The notes beneath the pieces are model-generated. The model saw nothing but the letters and a program-made list of their open reading frames with translations, was not told where the DNA came from and did not search any database. Position numbers and translations under genes: made by a program. A stretch of DNA of 64,000 nucleotides, from contig CAVTMP010000010.1 in the NCBI GenBank assembly GCA_963735885.1, positions 186,001 through 250,000 on the forward strand, written 5' to 3'. Position 1 is the first letter of the stretch; the number at the start of each line of letters is the position of its first letter. The DNA is from JBBSBL01 sp963735885 (lineage in GTDB: Bacteria > Actinomycetota > Thermoleophilia > Solirubrobacterales > Solirubrobacteraceae). Of the stretch, positions 26,555 to 35,373 are shown piece by piece.

Positions 26555-27808
26555 CTAGTGCGACCGGGACGCCACGGTCCCGACGTCGCGCAGCATGTTC
26601 TCGGCGTGCGGGCCCGAGCGGGTCGACTCGCGCATCCGGCGCAGCTCCTGCTCGACGCGGTCCCAGTCCAGGTCGAGGAACTCGAGCGGCCCGAGCTCGT
26701 CGGCCGCCGCGCGCGCGAAGAGGCCCCGCAGCGACGCGGCGGTGATCGGCCGGCCGCCGAGGCCGGCCACCACGGTGGAGCCGTGCAGCTCGATGCCGGA
26801 CAGTGCCGTCCGCACGTTGGCCGACACGATCCCGCCGATGCCGACGGCGAGCGCCTTCTCGAGCACCACGACCCGCTTCGCGTGGCCGAGCGCGGCGCGG
26901 ACCTCCTGCAGCGGGAACGGCCGAAAGGCCTTCAGGCCGACCGCGCCGATGCTCATCCCCTGCTCGCGGAGCTCGTCGACGACGTCCTCGATCGTCCCGA
27001 GCACCGAGCCGAGCGCGACGACGATCGTCTCGGCGTCGTCCGACCGGTAGCGGCGCAGCAGCCCGCCCGAGGCGCGCCCGAACGCCGCCTCGAACTCACC
27101 GGCGATCTGCGGGATGAGATCGAGCGCCTGCATCTGCTTCGCGTGCGCCAGGTAGCGGACCTCCATGAAGGCCTCCGGGCCGACCATCGCCCCGATGGAC
27201 ACCGGCTCGGCGGGGTCGAGCACCTGGCGGGGCTCGAAGGACGGGAGGAAGGCGTCCACCTGCTCCGCCCGCGGCAGGTCGATGCGCTCGACGGCGTGGG
27301 TGAGGATGAAGCCGTCCATGCAGACCATGACGGGCAGCGAGACCTCCTCGGCGAGACGGAAGGCCTGCACGTGGAGGTCGGCCGCCTCCTGGTTGGTCTC
27401 GGCGTAGAGCTGGATCCAGCCCGAGTCGCGTTGGGACATCGAGTCGGAGTGGTCGTTCCAGATGTTGATCGGCGCCCCGATCGCGCGGTTGGCGATGGTC
27501 ATGACGATCGGCAGCCCGAGGCCGGACGCGTTGTAGAGCGCCTCGGCCATGTACAGCAGCCCCTGGCTCGCGGTCGCCGTGTAGGCGCGGGCGCCGACCG
27601 CCGCGGCGCCGATCGCGACCGACATCGCGGCGAACTCCGACTCGACGTTGATGAACTCGCACGGGGTGAGCTCGCCGGAGCGGACGATGTCGGACAGCGC
27701 CTCGACGATGTGGGTCTGCGGCGAGATCGGGTAGGCGCAGATCACCTCCGGCCGGCACAGCGCGACGGTCCGGGCGACGGCCTGGGATCCCTCGAGCTGC
27801 TCAAGCAC
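26555..27808 (-). CDS. 2-oxoacid:acceptor oxidoreductase, alpha subunit (PorA-type)
   Basis: 417 residues. It carries the pyrimidine-binding domain (EVICAYPISPQTHIVEALSD, FINVESEFAAMSVAIGAAA, ATASQGLLYMAEALYNASG) and the domain II segment ETIVVALGSVLGTIEDVVDE. With the beta and gamma subunits it forms the ThDP/Fe-S enzyme that oxidatively decarboxylates a 2-oxoacid to the acyl-CoA (reversible). The GTG start at 27808 overlaps the gamma-subunit gene by eight bases. Substrate cannot be read directly: pyruvate, 2-oxoglutarate, branched 2-oxoacids or phenylglyoxylate are all possible. Confidence 0.9.
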   Translation of the reverse strand: MLEQLEGSQAVARTVALCRPEVICAYPISPQTHIVEALSDIVRSGELTPCEFINVESEFAAMSVAIGAAAVGARAYTATASQGLLYMAEALYNASGLGLPIVMTIANRAIGAPINIWNDHSDSMSQRDSGWIQLYAETNQEAADLHVQAFRLAEEVSLPVMVCMDGFILTHAVERIDLPRAEQVDAFLPSFEPRQVLDPAEPVSIGAMVGPEAFMEVRYLAHAKQMQALDLIPQIAGEFEAAFGRASGGLLRRYRSDDAETIVVALGSVLGTIEDVVDELREQGMSIGAVGLKAFRPFPLQEVRAALGHAKRVVVLEKALAVGIGGIVSANVRTALSGIELHGSTVVAGLGGRPITAASLRGLFARAAADELGPLEFLDLDWDRVEQELRRMRESTRSGPHAENMLRDVGTVASRSH

Positions 27809-28394
27809 GGGCCGGCGCCTCCCGTTCGCGGGCGACCTCGTCGTGCGCGCGCCGGGCCGCCGCGACGTTGCCCTCGCCGATCGCCCCGGGGAAGCGCGCG
27901 CGGATCGCCGCCGCCACGGAGTCGAGCGTGATCAGCCCGCTGAGCGCGGCGAGGCCGCCGAGCAACGCGGCGTTGGGCATCGGGCGGCCGAGGCACTCCC
28001 GCGCGATCTCGGTCGCCGGCACGGTGACCATCCGCTCGCGGCGGAAGCGGTCGGCCAGCTCCCCGAGCCCGAGCTCCTCGATCGAGCGCGACGAGTTGAT
28101 GAGCGCGTACCCGTCGGGCCGCAGGCCCCCGAACACGTCGACCTGGTGCAGGAGCGTCGGGTCCTGGACGATGACGGCGTCGGGCTCGGAGACCGGCTCG
28201 CGCACGCGGATCTCCTCGTCGTCGATCCGGCAGAAGGCGGTCACCGGCGCGCCGGTCCGCTCCGAGCCGAAGGTCGGGAAGGCCTGCGCGTGGCGGCCCT
28301 CGAGGAACGCGGCGACCGACAGCAGCTCGGCGGCCGTCACCACCCCCTGTCCCCCGCGACCGTGCAGCCGCACCTCGAACATCCCGCCGTGCAT
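27801..28394 (-). CDS. 2-oxoacid:acceptor oxidoreductase, gamma subunit (PorG-type)
   Basis: 197 residues. FEVRLHGRGGQGVVTAAELL at the N terminus, FPTFGSERTGAPVTAFCRID and PDAVIVQDPTLL define the gamma domain that completes domain III of the oxidoreductase and helps bind CoA. It is the promoter-proximal gene of the minus-strand operon 28394-23751. Two starts are possible: ATG 28394 (MHGGMFEV) or ATG 28382 (MFEV). Most homologues begin near the second, but GGTGGG precedes the first. Confidence 0.88.
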   Translation of the reverse strand: MHGGMFEVRLHGRGGQGVVTAAELLSVAAFLEGRHAQAFPTFGSERTGAPVTAFCRIDDEEIRVREPVSEPDAVIVQDPTLLHQVDVFGGLRPDGYALINSSRSIEELGLGELADRFRRERMVTVPATEIARECLGRPMPNAALLGGLAALSGLITLDSVAAAIRARFPGAIGEGNVAAARRAHDEVAREREAPARA

Positions 28395-28567
28395 CACCCA
28401 CCAAGTGTGGCCGATCTTCCCGCCGCCCGCATCGTCGTCACCGCGGTCCCTCCATCCGTGATGGTCCGCGACGTCGTCGGGCTCGCGGGATCGCGCCCCG
28501 GACGCGGCGCCCGGCGTGGCGTCCCTGGTCGGCCGCGCCCCGATCCGGTACAAGCCGGCGAGCAGCG

Positions 28568-29665
28568 ATGAGCCGAGCCGACCGCGACCTGGGCGCCGTG
28601 CTGCGGCGGCTGGCCGGGGACAGGGTCCCCGGTCTCTCCGCCGTGGTCGTCGAGGGCGACCGGGTGCGGTGGGCGGGCGGCGCCGGCCTCGCCGACATCG
28701 CCACCGGGCGGGCGACGACGCCGGACACCGCGCACCTGTGGTTCTCGATGACGAAGATCGTGACCGCGACCGCGGTGATGCAGCTCGTCGAGGAGGGTCG
28801 CCTGGGCCTCGAGGACCCGGTCGAGCGCCACCTGCCCGAGTTCCCGCGACCCCGCTCCGGCTGGCCGGAGATCCAGGTCCGGCATCTGCTGAGCCACAGC
28901 GCGGGGCTGGCCAATCCCGTTCCGGTGCGCTGGGTGCATCCGGCCGACCGGCCCGCGCGCGAGCCGCACGCGTTCGCGCTCGAGCTGCTGCGGCGCCACC
29001 GCCGGCTGCGCTTTCCGGCGGGGCGGAGGGCGGCGTACACCAACCTCGGCTACATCGCCCTCGGCGAGGTGATCGCGGCCGCCGCCGGCCGGCCCTACGA
29101 GGACCACGTGCGCGAGCGCATCCTCCGGCCGCTGGGCATGGAGCGGACCGACTTCGCGTACACCGACGCGATCCGGGCCGACGCCGCGACCGGCTACCAG
29201 TCGCGCCGCTCCCCCCTGACGCCGCTCTTCCGGCGCCTGCTGCCCGCCGGGATCGTCGGCGCCGACGCCGGGCGCTTCCTCGCCTTCCGGCCCTTCTGCG
29301 TCGACGGCGCGGCCTACGGCGGCCTGATCGGCACGGCCCGCGACGCGGCCCGCTTCATGGCCCTCCACCTCAACGACGGGACGGCGACCGGCACGCGGAT
29401 ACTCAGCCCGGCGAGCGTGCGCGCGATGCAGGAGATCCACGCGACCGGTCGCAAGCTGGACGTCGGGCTCGGCTGGTTCCGCCGCCACGCCGACCCGCCG
29501 GGCCCCGAGCCCCACCTCGAGCACCTCGGCGGGGGCGGCGGCTTCTTCAACATGATGCGCATCCATCCCCGGCGGGGGCTCGGCGTCGTGCTCATGGGCA
29601 ACGCCACGAGCTACGACCACCGGCAGGTGGCCGCGGCGGTGGTCGCGGGATGGCCGGGGACGTGA
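28568..29665 (+). CDS. serine hydrolase, class C beta-lactamase fold
   Basis: 365 residues. The three catalytic motifs of the beta-lactamase/esterase family are visible: SMTK (SxxK) near 60, YTN (YxN) near 157 and HLGGGGGF (the KTG/HxG equivalent) near 318. No signal peptide is seen, so it is likely an intracellular esterase, amidase or D-amino-peptidase-like enzyme rather than a true beta-lactamase. It is divergent from the oxidoreductase operon (173 bases between starts) and convergent with hypE. I see no strong promoter; GTACAAG lies 13 bases before the start. Confidence 0.85.
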   Translation: MSRADRDLGAVLRRLAGDRVPGLSAVVVEGDRVRWAGGAGLADIATGRATTPDTAHLWFSMTKIVTATAVMQLVEEGRLGLEDPVERHLPEFPRPRSGWPEIQVRHLLSHSAGLANPVPVRWVHPADRPAREPHAFALELLRRHRRLRFPAGRRAAYTNLGYIALGEVIAAAAGRPYEDHVRERILRPLGMERTDFAYTDAIRADAATGYQSRRSPLTPLFRRLLPAGIVGADAGRFLAFRPFCVDGAAYGGLIGTARDAARFMALHLNDGTATGTRILSPASVRAMQEIHATGRKLDVGLGWFRRHADPPGPEPHLEHLGGGGGFFNMMRIHPRRGLGVVLMGNATSYDHRQVAAAVVAGWPGT

Positions 29666-29694
29666 GGTCCCGCCCGCCCGCCCGCCCGGCCTCC

Positions 29695-30777
29695 TCAGCA
29701 GATGCGCGGCAGCGGATTGCCGACGAGCAGGTCGACGACGCGCGCGCCGCCGAACGCGGTGTCGAGCACGACCATGCCCGGCGGCTCGCTCCGCACCTCC
29801 CCGACCAGCGCCGCGTCGGCGCCGCGCGGGTGGGCGCGCAGCGCCGCGAGCGCGGCGTCGGCGGCGTCGGGCGCCACGACGGCGAGCAGCTTGCCCTCGT
29901 TGGCGACGTGGAGCGGGTCGATCCCGAGCAGCTCGCAGGCCCCGGCGACGTCGGGGCGGACGGGCAGCGCGGCCTCCTCGAGCACGATGCCGACGCCGGC
30001 GGCGAGCGCGAACTCGTTGGCGACCGCGGCGAGGCCGCCGCGGGTCGGGTCGCGGAGCGCCCGGAGCGCGCCGGCGGGGACCGCGGCGAGCAGCGCGGCG
30101 ACGAGGTCGTAGAGCGGCTGGGCGTCGCTGCGGATGTCCGCCTCGATGTCGAGGTCGCCGCGCGCGAGCATGATCGCCATGCCGTGATCGGCGAGCGTCC
30201 CGGAGAGCAGGACCCGGTCGCCGGCGCGGATCCGCCGCGGGTCGAGGTCGACCCCCGCCGGGACGGCGCCGACCCCCGCCGTCGTCACGTAGAGCCCGTC
30301 GGCGCCGCCCCGCTCGACGACCTTCGTGTCCCCCGCGGCGACGGGCACCTCCGCCTCGGCCGCGGCGGCGGCCATCGACCGGGCGATCGCCGCGAGCTCG
30401 GCGACCGCCACGCCCTCCTCGATGACGAACGACGCGCTGAGCGCGAGCGGGCGGCCGCCGGCCATCGCGAGGTCGTTGACCGTGCCGCTCACGGCGAGCG
30501 CGCCGATGTCGCCGCCGGGGAAGGCGCGCGGCGTGACGACGAACGTGTCGGTCGTCATCGCCAGCCGGGAGCCCGCCGGGGCGTCGAGCACGGCGGCGTC
30601 GCCGAGCGGCGCGAGGAGCGGGTTCCGCAACGCCTCCAGGAACACCGACTCGACGAGCGCGCGCGAGGCCTTCCCGCCCGCGCCGTGGGCGAGCGTGACG
30701 AGCTCGTCGCGCAGCCGCGGCGGGCGGCGACGCCGGCGCTCGATGCGCTCGAGGACCTCGCGCTCGCGGTCCTCCAT
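29695..30777 (-). CDS. hypE: hydrogenase maturation protein HypE
   Basis: 360 residues. HypE dehydrates the C-terminal cysteine thiocarboxamide to thiocyanate, giving the CN ligands of the [NiFe] site. Seen: LAHGAGGKASRALVESVF, GDAAVLDAP, the ATP-binding PurM-like segments (GTVNDLAMAGGRPL, PVAAGDTKVVERG), RDPTRGGLAAVANEFA, and the essential C terminus NPLPRIC ending on cysteine. It is the last gene of the hydrogenase operon, eight bases after hypD, and convergent with the serine hydrolase gene. Confidence 0.96.
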   Translation of the reverse strand: MEDREREVLERIERRRRRPPRLRDELVTLAHGAGGKASRALVESVFLEALRNPLLAPLGDAAVLDAPAGSRLAMTTDTFVVTPRAFPGGDIGALAVSGTVNDLAMAGGRPLALSASFVIEEGVAVAELAAIARSMAAAAAEAEVPVAAGDTKVVERGGADGLYVTTAGVGAVPAGVDLDPRRIRAGDRVLLSGTLADHGMAIMLARGDLDIEADIRSDAQPLYDLVAALLAAVPAGALRALRDPTRGGLAAVANEFALAAGVGIVLEEAALPVRPDVAGACELLGIDPLHVANEGKLLAVVAPDAADAALAALRAHPRGADAALVGEVRSEPPGMVVLDTAFGGARVVDLLVGNPLPRIC

Positions 30778-30785
30778 GGGTTGGG

Positions 30786-31904
30786 TCAGACGCCGGCCGG
30801 CTCGCGGCGGGCGAGGCGGCCGTACGCGTAGTAGGCGGCGCACGCCCCCTCGGCCGAGACCATGCACGTCCCGATCGGCCGCTCCGGCGTGCACGCCGTG
30901 CCGAAGACCTTGCACTCCCACGGCTTGATCGCCCCCCGCAGGACCTCGCCGCACTGGCACGCCTTCGGATCCTCGACCCGCTCGCCCGCGAGCGGGAAGC
31001 GCCGCTCGGCGTCGTGGGCGGCGAAGGCCTCCCGCAGGCGCAGGGCGCTCTCGGGGATCCAGCCGAGGCCGCGCCACTCGAACGTCTCCCGCACCTCCAT
31101 CGTCTCGTCGATCGCGGCGAGCGCGCGCGGGTTGCCCTCGGGGCGCACGACCCGCGTGTACTGGTTCTCGATCTCCGCCCGGCCGTCGGCGAGCTGGCGC
31201 ACGACCATCAGCACCGACTGCAGCACGTCGAGCGGCTCGAAGCCGGAGACGACGAGCGGCCGGCCGTACTCGCTCGCGACCGGCTCGTAGACCGCGGTGC
31301 CGATCACCGTGGAGACGTGTCCGGGCCCGATGAACCCGTCGAGCTCGAGGTCGCTCGCCTCGAGGATCGCGCGGATCGCGGGCATCACGAGCACGTGGTT
31401 GGCGAACACGCTGAAGTTGCCGACGCCCTCGGCGCGGGCGCGGAGCAGCGTCAGCGCGGTCGACGGCGCCGTCGTCTCGAAGCCGACGGCGAAGAACACG
31501 ACCTCGCGGTCCGGCCGCTCGCGGGCGATCCGGAGCGCGTCGAGCGGCGAGTACACGACCCGGACGTCCGCGCCGCGCGCCTGGGCCTCGAGCAGCGACC
31601 CGCGGCCGCCGGGCACGCGCAGCATGTCGCCGAACGTCGCGAGCACCACGCCCTCGTCCTCCGCCAGCGCGATCGCGTCGTCGAGGCGGCCCATCGGGAT
31701 GACGCACACCGGGCAGCCCGGGCCGTGGACGAGGTCGACGGTGCGCGGCAGGAGGTCCTCGATGCCGTGGCGGTAGATCGTGTGGGTGTGGCCGCCGCAG
31801 ACCTCCATCAGCTTCACGGTGCGATCGGCGGGGGCGACGTGGGCGATCTCGGCGGCGAGCCGGCGCGCGAGGGCGGGGTCGCGGTACTCCTCGACGAACC
31901 TCAC
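30786..31904 (-). CDS. hypD: hydrogenase maturation protein HypD
   Basis: 372 residues from GTG 31904, overlapping the upstream stop as GTGA. HypD is the [4Fe-4S] scaffold on which Fe(CN)2CO is assembled with HypC. Family motifs are all visible: VCGGHTHTIYRHGI, HGPGCPVCVIP, FFAVGFETTAPSTA, ENQYTRVVRPEGNP, and the C-terminal cysteine-rich CQCGEVLRG and GTCMVSAEGACAAYY that hold the cluster. Confidence 0.96.
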   Translation of the reverse strand: MRFVEEYRDPALARRLAAEIAHVAPADRTVKLMEVCGGHTHTIYRHGIEDLLPRTVDLVHGPGCPVCVIPMGRLDDAIALAEDEGVVLATFGDMLRVPGGRGSLLEAQARGADVRVVYSPLDALRIARERPDREVVFFAVGFETTAPSTALTLLRARAEGVGNFSVFANHVLVMPAIRAILEASDLELDGFIGPGHVSTVIGTAVYEPVASEYGRPLVVSGFEPLDVLQSVLMVVRQLADGRAEIENQYTRVVRPEGNPRALAAIDETMEVRETFEWRGLGWIPESALRLREAFAAHDAERRFPLAGERVEDPKACQCGEVLRGAIKPWECKVFGTACTPERPIGTCMVSAEGACAAYYAYGRLARREPAGV

Positions 31905-32116
31905 GTCGTGGCCTCGAGGCGCTCGAGCGCGACGCCCGCGTGGCAGAGCAGCACGTCGCCGACGGCGACGGCGCCGACGAGCTCCGTGGCCACCGCCTCG
32001 CGCGCGCCGCCGTGCTCGACGACGGCGGTGCGCGGATCGGGCACCGCGACGACCGCCACCGCGAGGGCCGCGTCGCCGCACGTGATGCAGGCCTCGCCGC
32101 CCGGACGCCCGGTCAC
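31901..32116 (-). CDS. second HypC-like chaperone
   Basis: 71 residues from GTG 32116, overlapping hypC (GTGA) and hypD (GTGA) at its two ends. The body (AVAVVAVPDPRTAVVEHGG, then GDVLLCHAGVALERLE) is a HypC/HupF OB-fold. It does not begin with the Met-Cys of normal HypC. Instead it has an internal CITCGD at residues 10-15. Such CxxC-bearing small HypC homologues sit next to a regular hypC in some actinobacterial hydrogenase operons (family knowledge from memory). It may bind the Fe(CN)2CO group or protect it; not proven. Confidence 0.8.
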   Translation of the reverse strand: MTGRPGGEACITCGDAALAVAVVAVPDPRTAVVEHGGAREAVATELVGAVAVGDVLLCHAGVALERLEATT

Positions 32117-32391
32117 TCCACCCGGCTCCCCTCGAAGTCGGCCAGCTCCTGCTCGTAGGGCTCGCCGAGCCCCTCGAGCAGCGACAGCGTCGCGGCGGCC
32201 TCCGCCTCGTCGATGCGAGCGATCGCGAAGCCGACGTGGATCAGCACCCAGTCGCCGGGACCGACGATCTCGCCCTCGAACGCGAGCAGGCCGACGTTGA
32301 CGTTGCGCCGCACGCCCGAGACGTCGACCTTCGCGATCTGGTTGTGCTCGTCGACGACCTCGAGGATCCGTCCCGGGATGCCGAGGCACAT
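32113..32391 (-). CDS. hypC: hydrogenase maturation chaperone HypC
   Basis: 92 residues beginning MCLGIPGRILEVVDE, the canonical HypC start with the iron-binding Cys2 (exposed after Met removal). GDWVLIHVGFAIARIDE is the conserved core near 46-62. It carries the iron group from HypD to the large-subunit precursor. Its ATG follows the hypF stop directly, and its stop overlaps the next gene's GTG. Confidence 0.96.
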   Translation of the reverse strand: MCLGIPGRILEVVDEHNQIAKVDVSGVRRNVNVGLLAFEGEIVGPGDWVLIHVGFAIARIDEAEAAATLSLLEGLGEPYEQELADFEGSRVE

Positions 32392-34610
32392 CTACGCCGC
32401 CCTCCGCTCGCCCGCGCCCGCCGGTGCGCCGGCGCGGAGCCGGGCCGCGGCGACCGCGGCCTGCCCGTAGGAGATTCCCGCGTCGTTCGGCGGCACCCGC
32501 CGGTGGGCGAGCACCGTGAAGCCCTCGGCGGCGAGGCGGCGGCGGACGGAGGCGAGCAGGCGCAGGTTCTGAAAGGTACCGCCGGAGAGCGCGACGGTGC
32601 GCGGAGCGCCGGCGTGCGCGCACGCGGCGGCCAGGGCGCGCGCCAGGCCCTCGTGGAACGCCGCGGCGATCTCGGCGCGCGGGCGGCCCGCGGCGAGATC
32701 GTCGTGGGCGGCGGCGACGAGGTCCGCGCCGCGGATCAGCCCGCCGGCGACGAGCGCACGGATACGGGGCGGCGGGCACCTCCCCCGCGAGCCGCTCGAG
32801 CTCGATCGCCGCCTGGCCCTCGTAGCTCGTCCGCTCGCGCAGGCCGAGCAGCGCGGCCACCGCGTCGAACAGCCGGCCCGCGCCGCTGCTGGGCGGGGCG
32901 TTCACGCGCAGGGCGGCCCGCACCGGCGCCCAGCGGGGGAAGCGGCACCGGGCGCCCCGCGGCCTCGAGGTAGGCGGCCGCCATCCGCCACGGCTCGCGG
33001 ATCGCGGCCTCCCCGCCCGGCAGCGGGACCGGCGCGAGGTGGGCCAGGCGCTCGAAGCCGAGCAGGTCGCAGCGCAGCAGCTCGCCACCCCACAGCGTCC
33101 CGTCGGTCCCGAGCCCGGTCCCGTCGAGCACGAGCGCCAGGGCCTCGCCCGTCTCGCCGTGCTCGGCGAGGCACGCCGCCGCGTGGGCGTGGTGGTGCTG
33201 GACCTCGACGAGCTCGGCGTCCTGGTCGTGCGCCCATGCCGTCGCCGCGTAGCCGGGATGGAGATCGCAGGCGACGGCCTCGGGGCGCACGCCGAGCATC
33301 GCGAGGTAGAGGTCGAGGTCGCGCGCGAACGCGCGGCGCGCCTCGGGGTGGTCGTGATCGCCGAGGTGGGGGCTCGGGAACGCCTCCGCGCCGCGCGCCA
33401 CGCAGAAGGTCGCCTTCAGCTCGGCGCCGGCGGCGACGAGCGGCCGCGGGGCGGCGAGCGGCAGCGGCACCGGCGCGGGGACCTCGCCGCGCGAGCGGCG
33501 GATCGGGAACGCCGCCCGGACGACCCCGTCCTCGCAGCGGCGCTCGATCGCCCGGTCGTGGCCGAGGAAGGCGTCCGCGATCGGAGCGAGCCGCTCGCGC
33601 GCGTCGGCGTCCCCGACGGCGATCGGCTCCTGCGCGCGGTTGCCGCTCGTGAGCACGAGCGGCCGGCCCGCGTCGGCGCACAGCAGGAGGTGGAGCGGCG
33701 TCGGCGGGCGCATGACGCCGAGCCACGGGGATCCGGGCGCGACGGCCGTGGCGACCGGGGCGTCCGCGCGGCGGCGGACGAGCACGATCGGGCCCGCGGG
33801 CGAGCCGAGCAGCGCCGCCTCGCGGGCGGTGGGCTCCGCGACCTCGCCCGGCTGGAGGCAGAGGAGCGCGAAGGGCTTCTCGTCGCGCCGCTTGCGCGCG
33901 CGCAGGCGGCGGACGGCGGCCTCGCTCGTCGCGTCGCAGGCGAGATGCCAGCCGCCGAGCCCCTTGACGGCGAGGATCCCGCCGTCGCGCAGCAGCCCGG
34001 CGGCATCGGCGAGGGCCATGGAGAGGCGGGGTCCGCACGCGGGGCAGGAGATCGTCTCGGCGTGGAAGCGGCGGTCCGCGGGGTCGTCGTACTCGGCGCG
34101 GCAGGCCCCGCACATCGGAAACGCCGCCATCGCCGTGCGCTCGCGGTCGAAGGGCACCGCGCGGGTGATCGTGTAGCGCGGCCCGCAGTCCGCGCACGTC
34201 GTGAACGGGTAGCGGTGGCGCCGGTCGGCCGCGTCGAGCAGCTCGCCCCGGCAGGCCGCGCACGTCACGGCGTCCGGCGGCACGAGCGCCGGCGCCGCCG
34301 CGGCCGCCGGATCGCTCGCCGCGACGGCGAAGCCGCCCGCGCCGGTCGCGGGGATCGCCTCGACGTCGAGGGAGCTCAGGACGGCGCGCGGGGGCGCCTG
34401 CGCCGGGAGCGCCCGGACGAACGCGTCGAGCGCGGCCGGCTCCCCCTCGGCCTCGATCGTCACGCCCCACCCGTCGTTGCGCACGAACCCCGCCAGCCCG
34501 TGACGGGCGGCGAGCCGGTGCACGGCGGGGCGGAAGCCGACGCCCTGGACCGTCCCGGTGACGCGCAGGCGGCGGCGCTCGAGCCGGGCGGGCGCCGCGG
34601 CGCGGCTCAT
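32392..34610 (-). CDS. hypF: carbamoyltransferase HypF (two frameshifts)
   Basis: Makes carbamoyl-AMP from carbamoyl phosphate and transfers it to HypE, the source of CN. Domains: acylphosphatase (VQGVGFRPAVHRLA, 1-100); two zinc fingers (CAACRGELL, CADCGPRY, CGACRAEY, CPACGPRL); YrdC-like part (AVKGLGGWHLACDA, LVLTSGNRAQEPI); Kae1-like part (LHPGYAATAWAHDQ, EVQHHHAHAAACLAEHG, VLDGTGLGTDGTLWGGELL, SGGTFQNLRLL). One extra base in the run 32934-32939 and one near 32755-32765 interrupt the last third. Correcting both gives 738 residues, the normal length, ending at TAG 32392. The frame between the shifts reads RVNAPPSSGAGRLFDAVAAL, as expected for HypF. The ATG overlaps hypA (ATGA). Confidence 0.9.
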
Positions 34611-34888
34611 GCGCCGCCCCGGGCGGGCTCCTCGACCTCGACCGACAGGAGCAGGATGTCCTGCGCCCCCGGGTCGGCCGGGTCCTCGGCGGTCTCGATC
34701 CGGCAGCGCGCCCCCTCGGCGATCGTGCCGCGCGAAGAGGCCTCGAAGTGCTCGAGGAAGTGCTCGGGCGACATGTGGGAGAGCGCGCCGAGGCGCACGG
34801 AGATCGCCGTGACGCGGTCGGCGCCCTCATCACGGGCGACGCCCTCGACCTTGCGCATGAGCGCCCGCATGAGGGTCGCCTCGTGCAC
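34607..34888 (-). CDS. hypA: HypA-like nickel insertion protein lacking the zinc ribbon
   Basis: 93 residues from GTG 34888. It keeps the HypA start (V/M)HEATLMRALMRKVEGVA, whose His2 and Glu3 bind nickel, and the fold core VRLGALSHMSPEHFLEHFE. The zinc-binding domain expected at about 70-110 (two CxxC pairs) is absent. In its place are AEDPADPGAQDILLLSVEVE and a single cysteine (GARCRIE). Normal HypA is about 113-118 residues. So it can offer the N-terminal Ni site but not the structural zinc site. It lies between the protease and hypF genes; no hypB is present nearby. Confidence 0.85.
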   Translation of the reverse strand: MHEATLMRALMRKVEGVARDEGADRVTAISVRLGALSHMSPEHFLEHFEASSRGTIAEGARCRIETAEDPADPGAQDILLLSVEVEEPARGGA

Positions 34889-34892
34889 GGGC

Positions 34893-35373
34893 TCAGCCGC
34901 TCCCGAGGGCGGCGCGCGCCTCGCCGAGGATCGCGGCGGCCGCCGCGTCGACGCCGCGCACGACCCCCGGATCGAGCGGGGCCGCCGGCCTCCCAGCCCG
35001 CGCCCTCGATCCCGTAGACGACGAGCCGGCCCGGCATCCGGTCGAGCGCGCGCGCGAGCTCGACCGCCTCGCCGAGCCCGATGGCGTGCGTCGAGCACCC
35101 GAACGTCGGCGCGGGGAGCGGCGCCTCGGTCGCGTCGAGGCGGTGGACCTCGCCGGCGGGCGCCCCGGAGGCCACGGCGTCGGCGACGAGCGCGACGTCG
35201 GCGCCCGCCCAGGCCTCCATCAGCGCGCCGGGATCTCCGTCGCGCTCGAGGATCTCGATCCCCGGCGGAGCCTCCGACCGCAGCCGCGCCGCGACCGCGA
35301 GCCCCGCGGCGTCGTCGGCGCGCAGCGCGTTGCCGATCCCGATCGCGACGACGCGCGGCGGCGTCTCAGTCAC
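34893..35373 (-). CDS. hydrogenase maturation protease, HyaD/HycI family (one frameshift)
   Basis: Cuts the C-terminal tail of the large subunit after nickel insertion. Visible: VVAIGIGNALRADDAAGLAV (with the Ni-sensing acidic residue), LVADAVASGAPAGEVHRLD, and STHAIGLGEAVELA. An extra base at about 34977-34987 shifts the last 30 codons. The corrected end reads LDPGVVRGVDAAAAAILGEA and stops at TGA 34893, giving 159 residues, usual for the family. GTG 35373 overlaps the large-subunit gene by eight bases, the expected neighbour for its substrate. Confidence 0.88.

Noticed and set aside
28568..29665. Antibiotic-resistance beta-lactamase
   Set aside because: Motif set fits the broad esterase/beta-lactamase-like family, there is no signal peptide, and nothing ties it to resistance.
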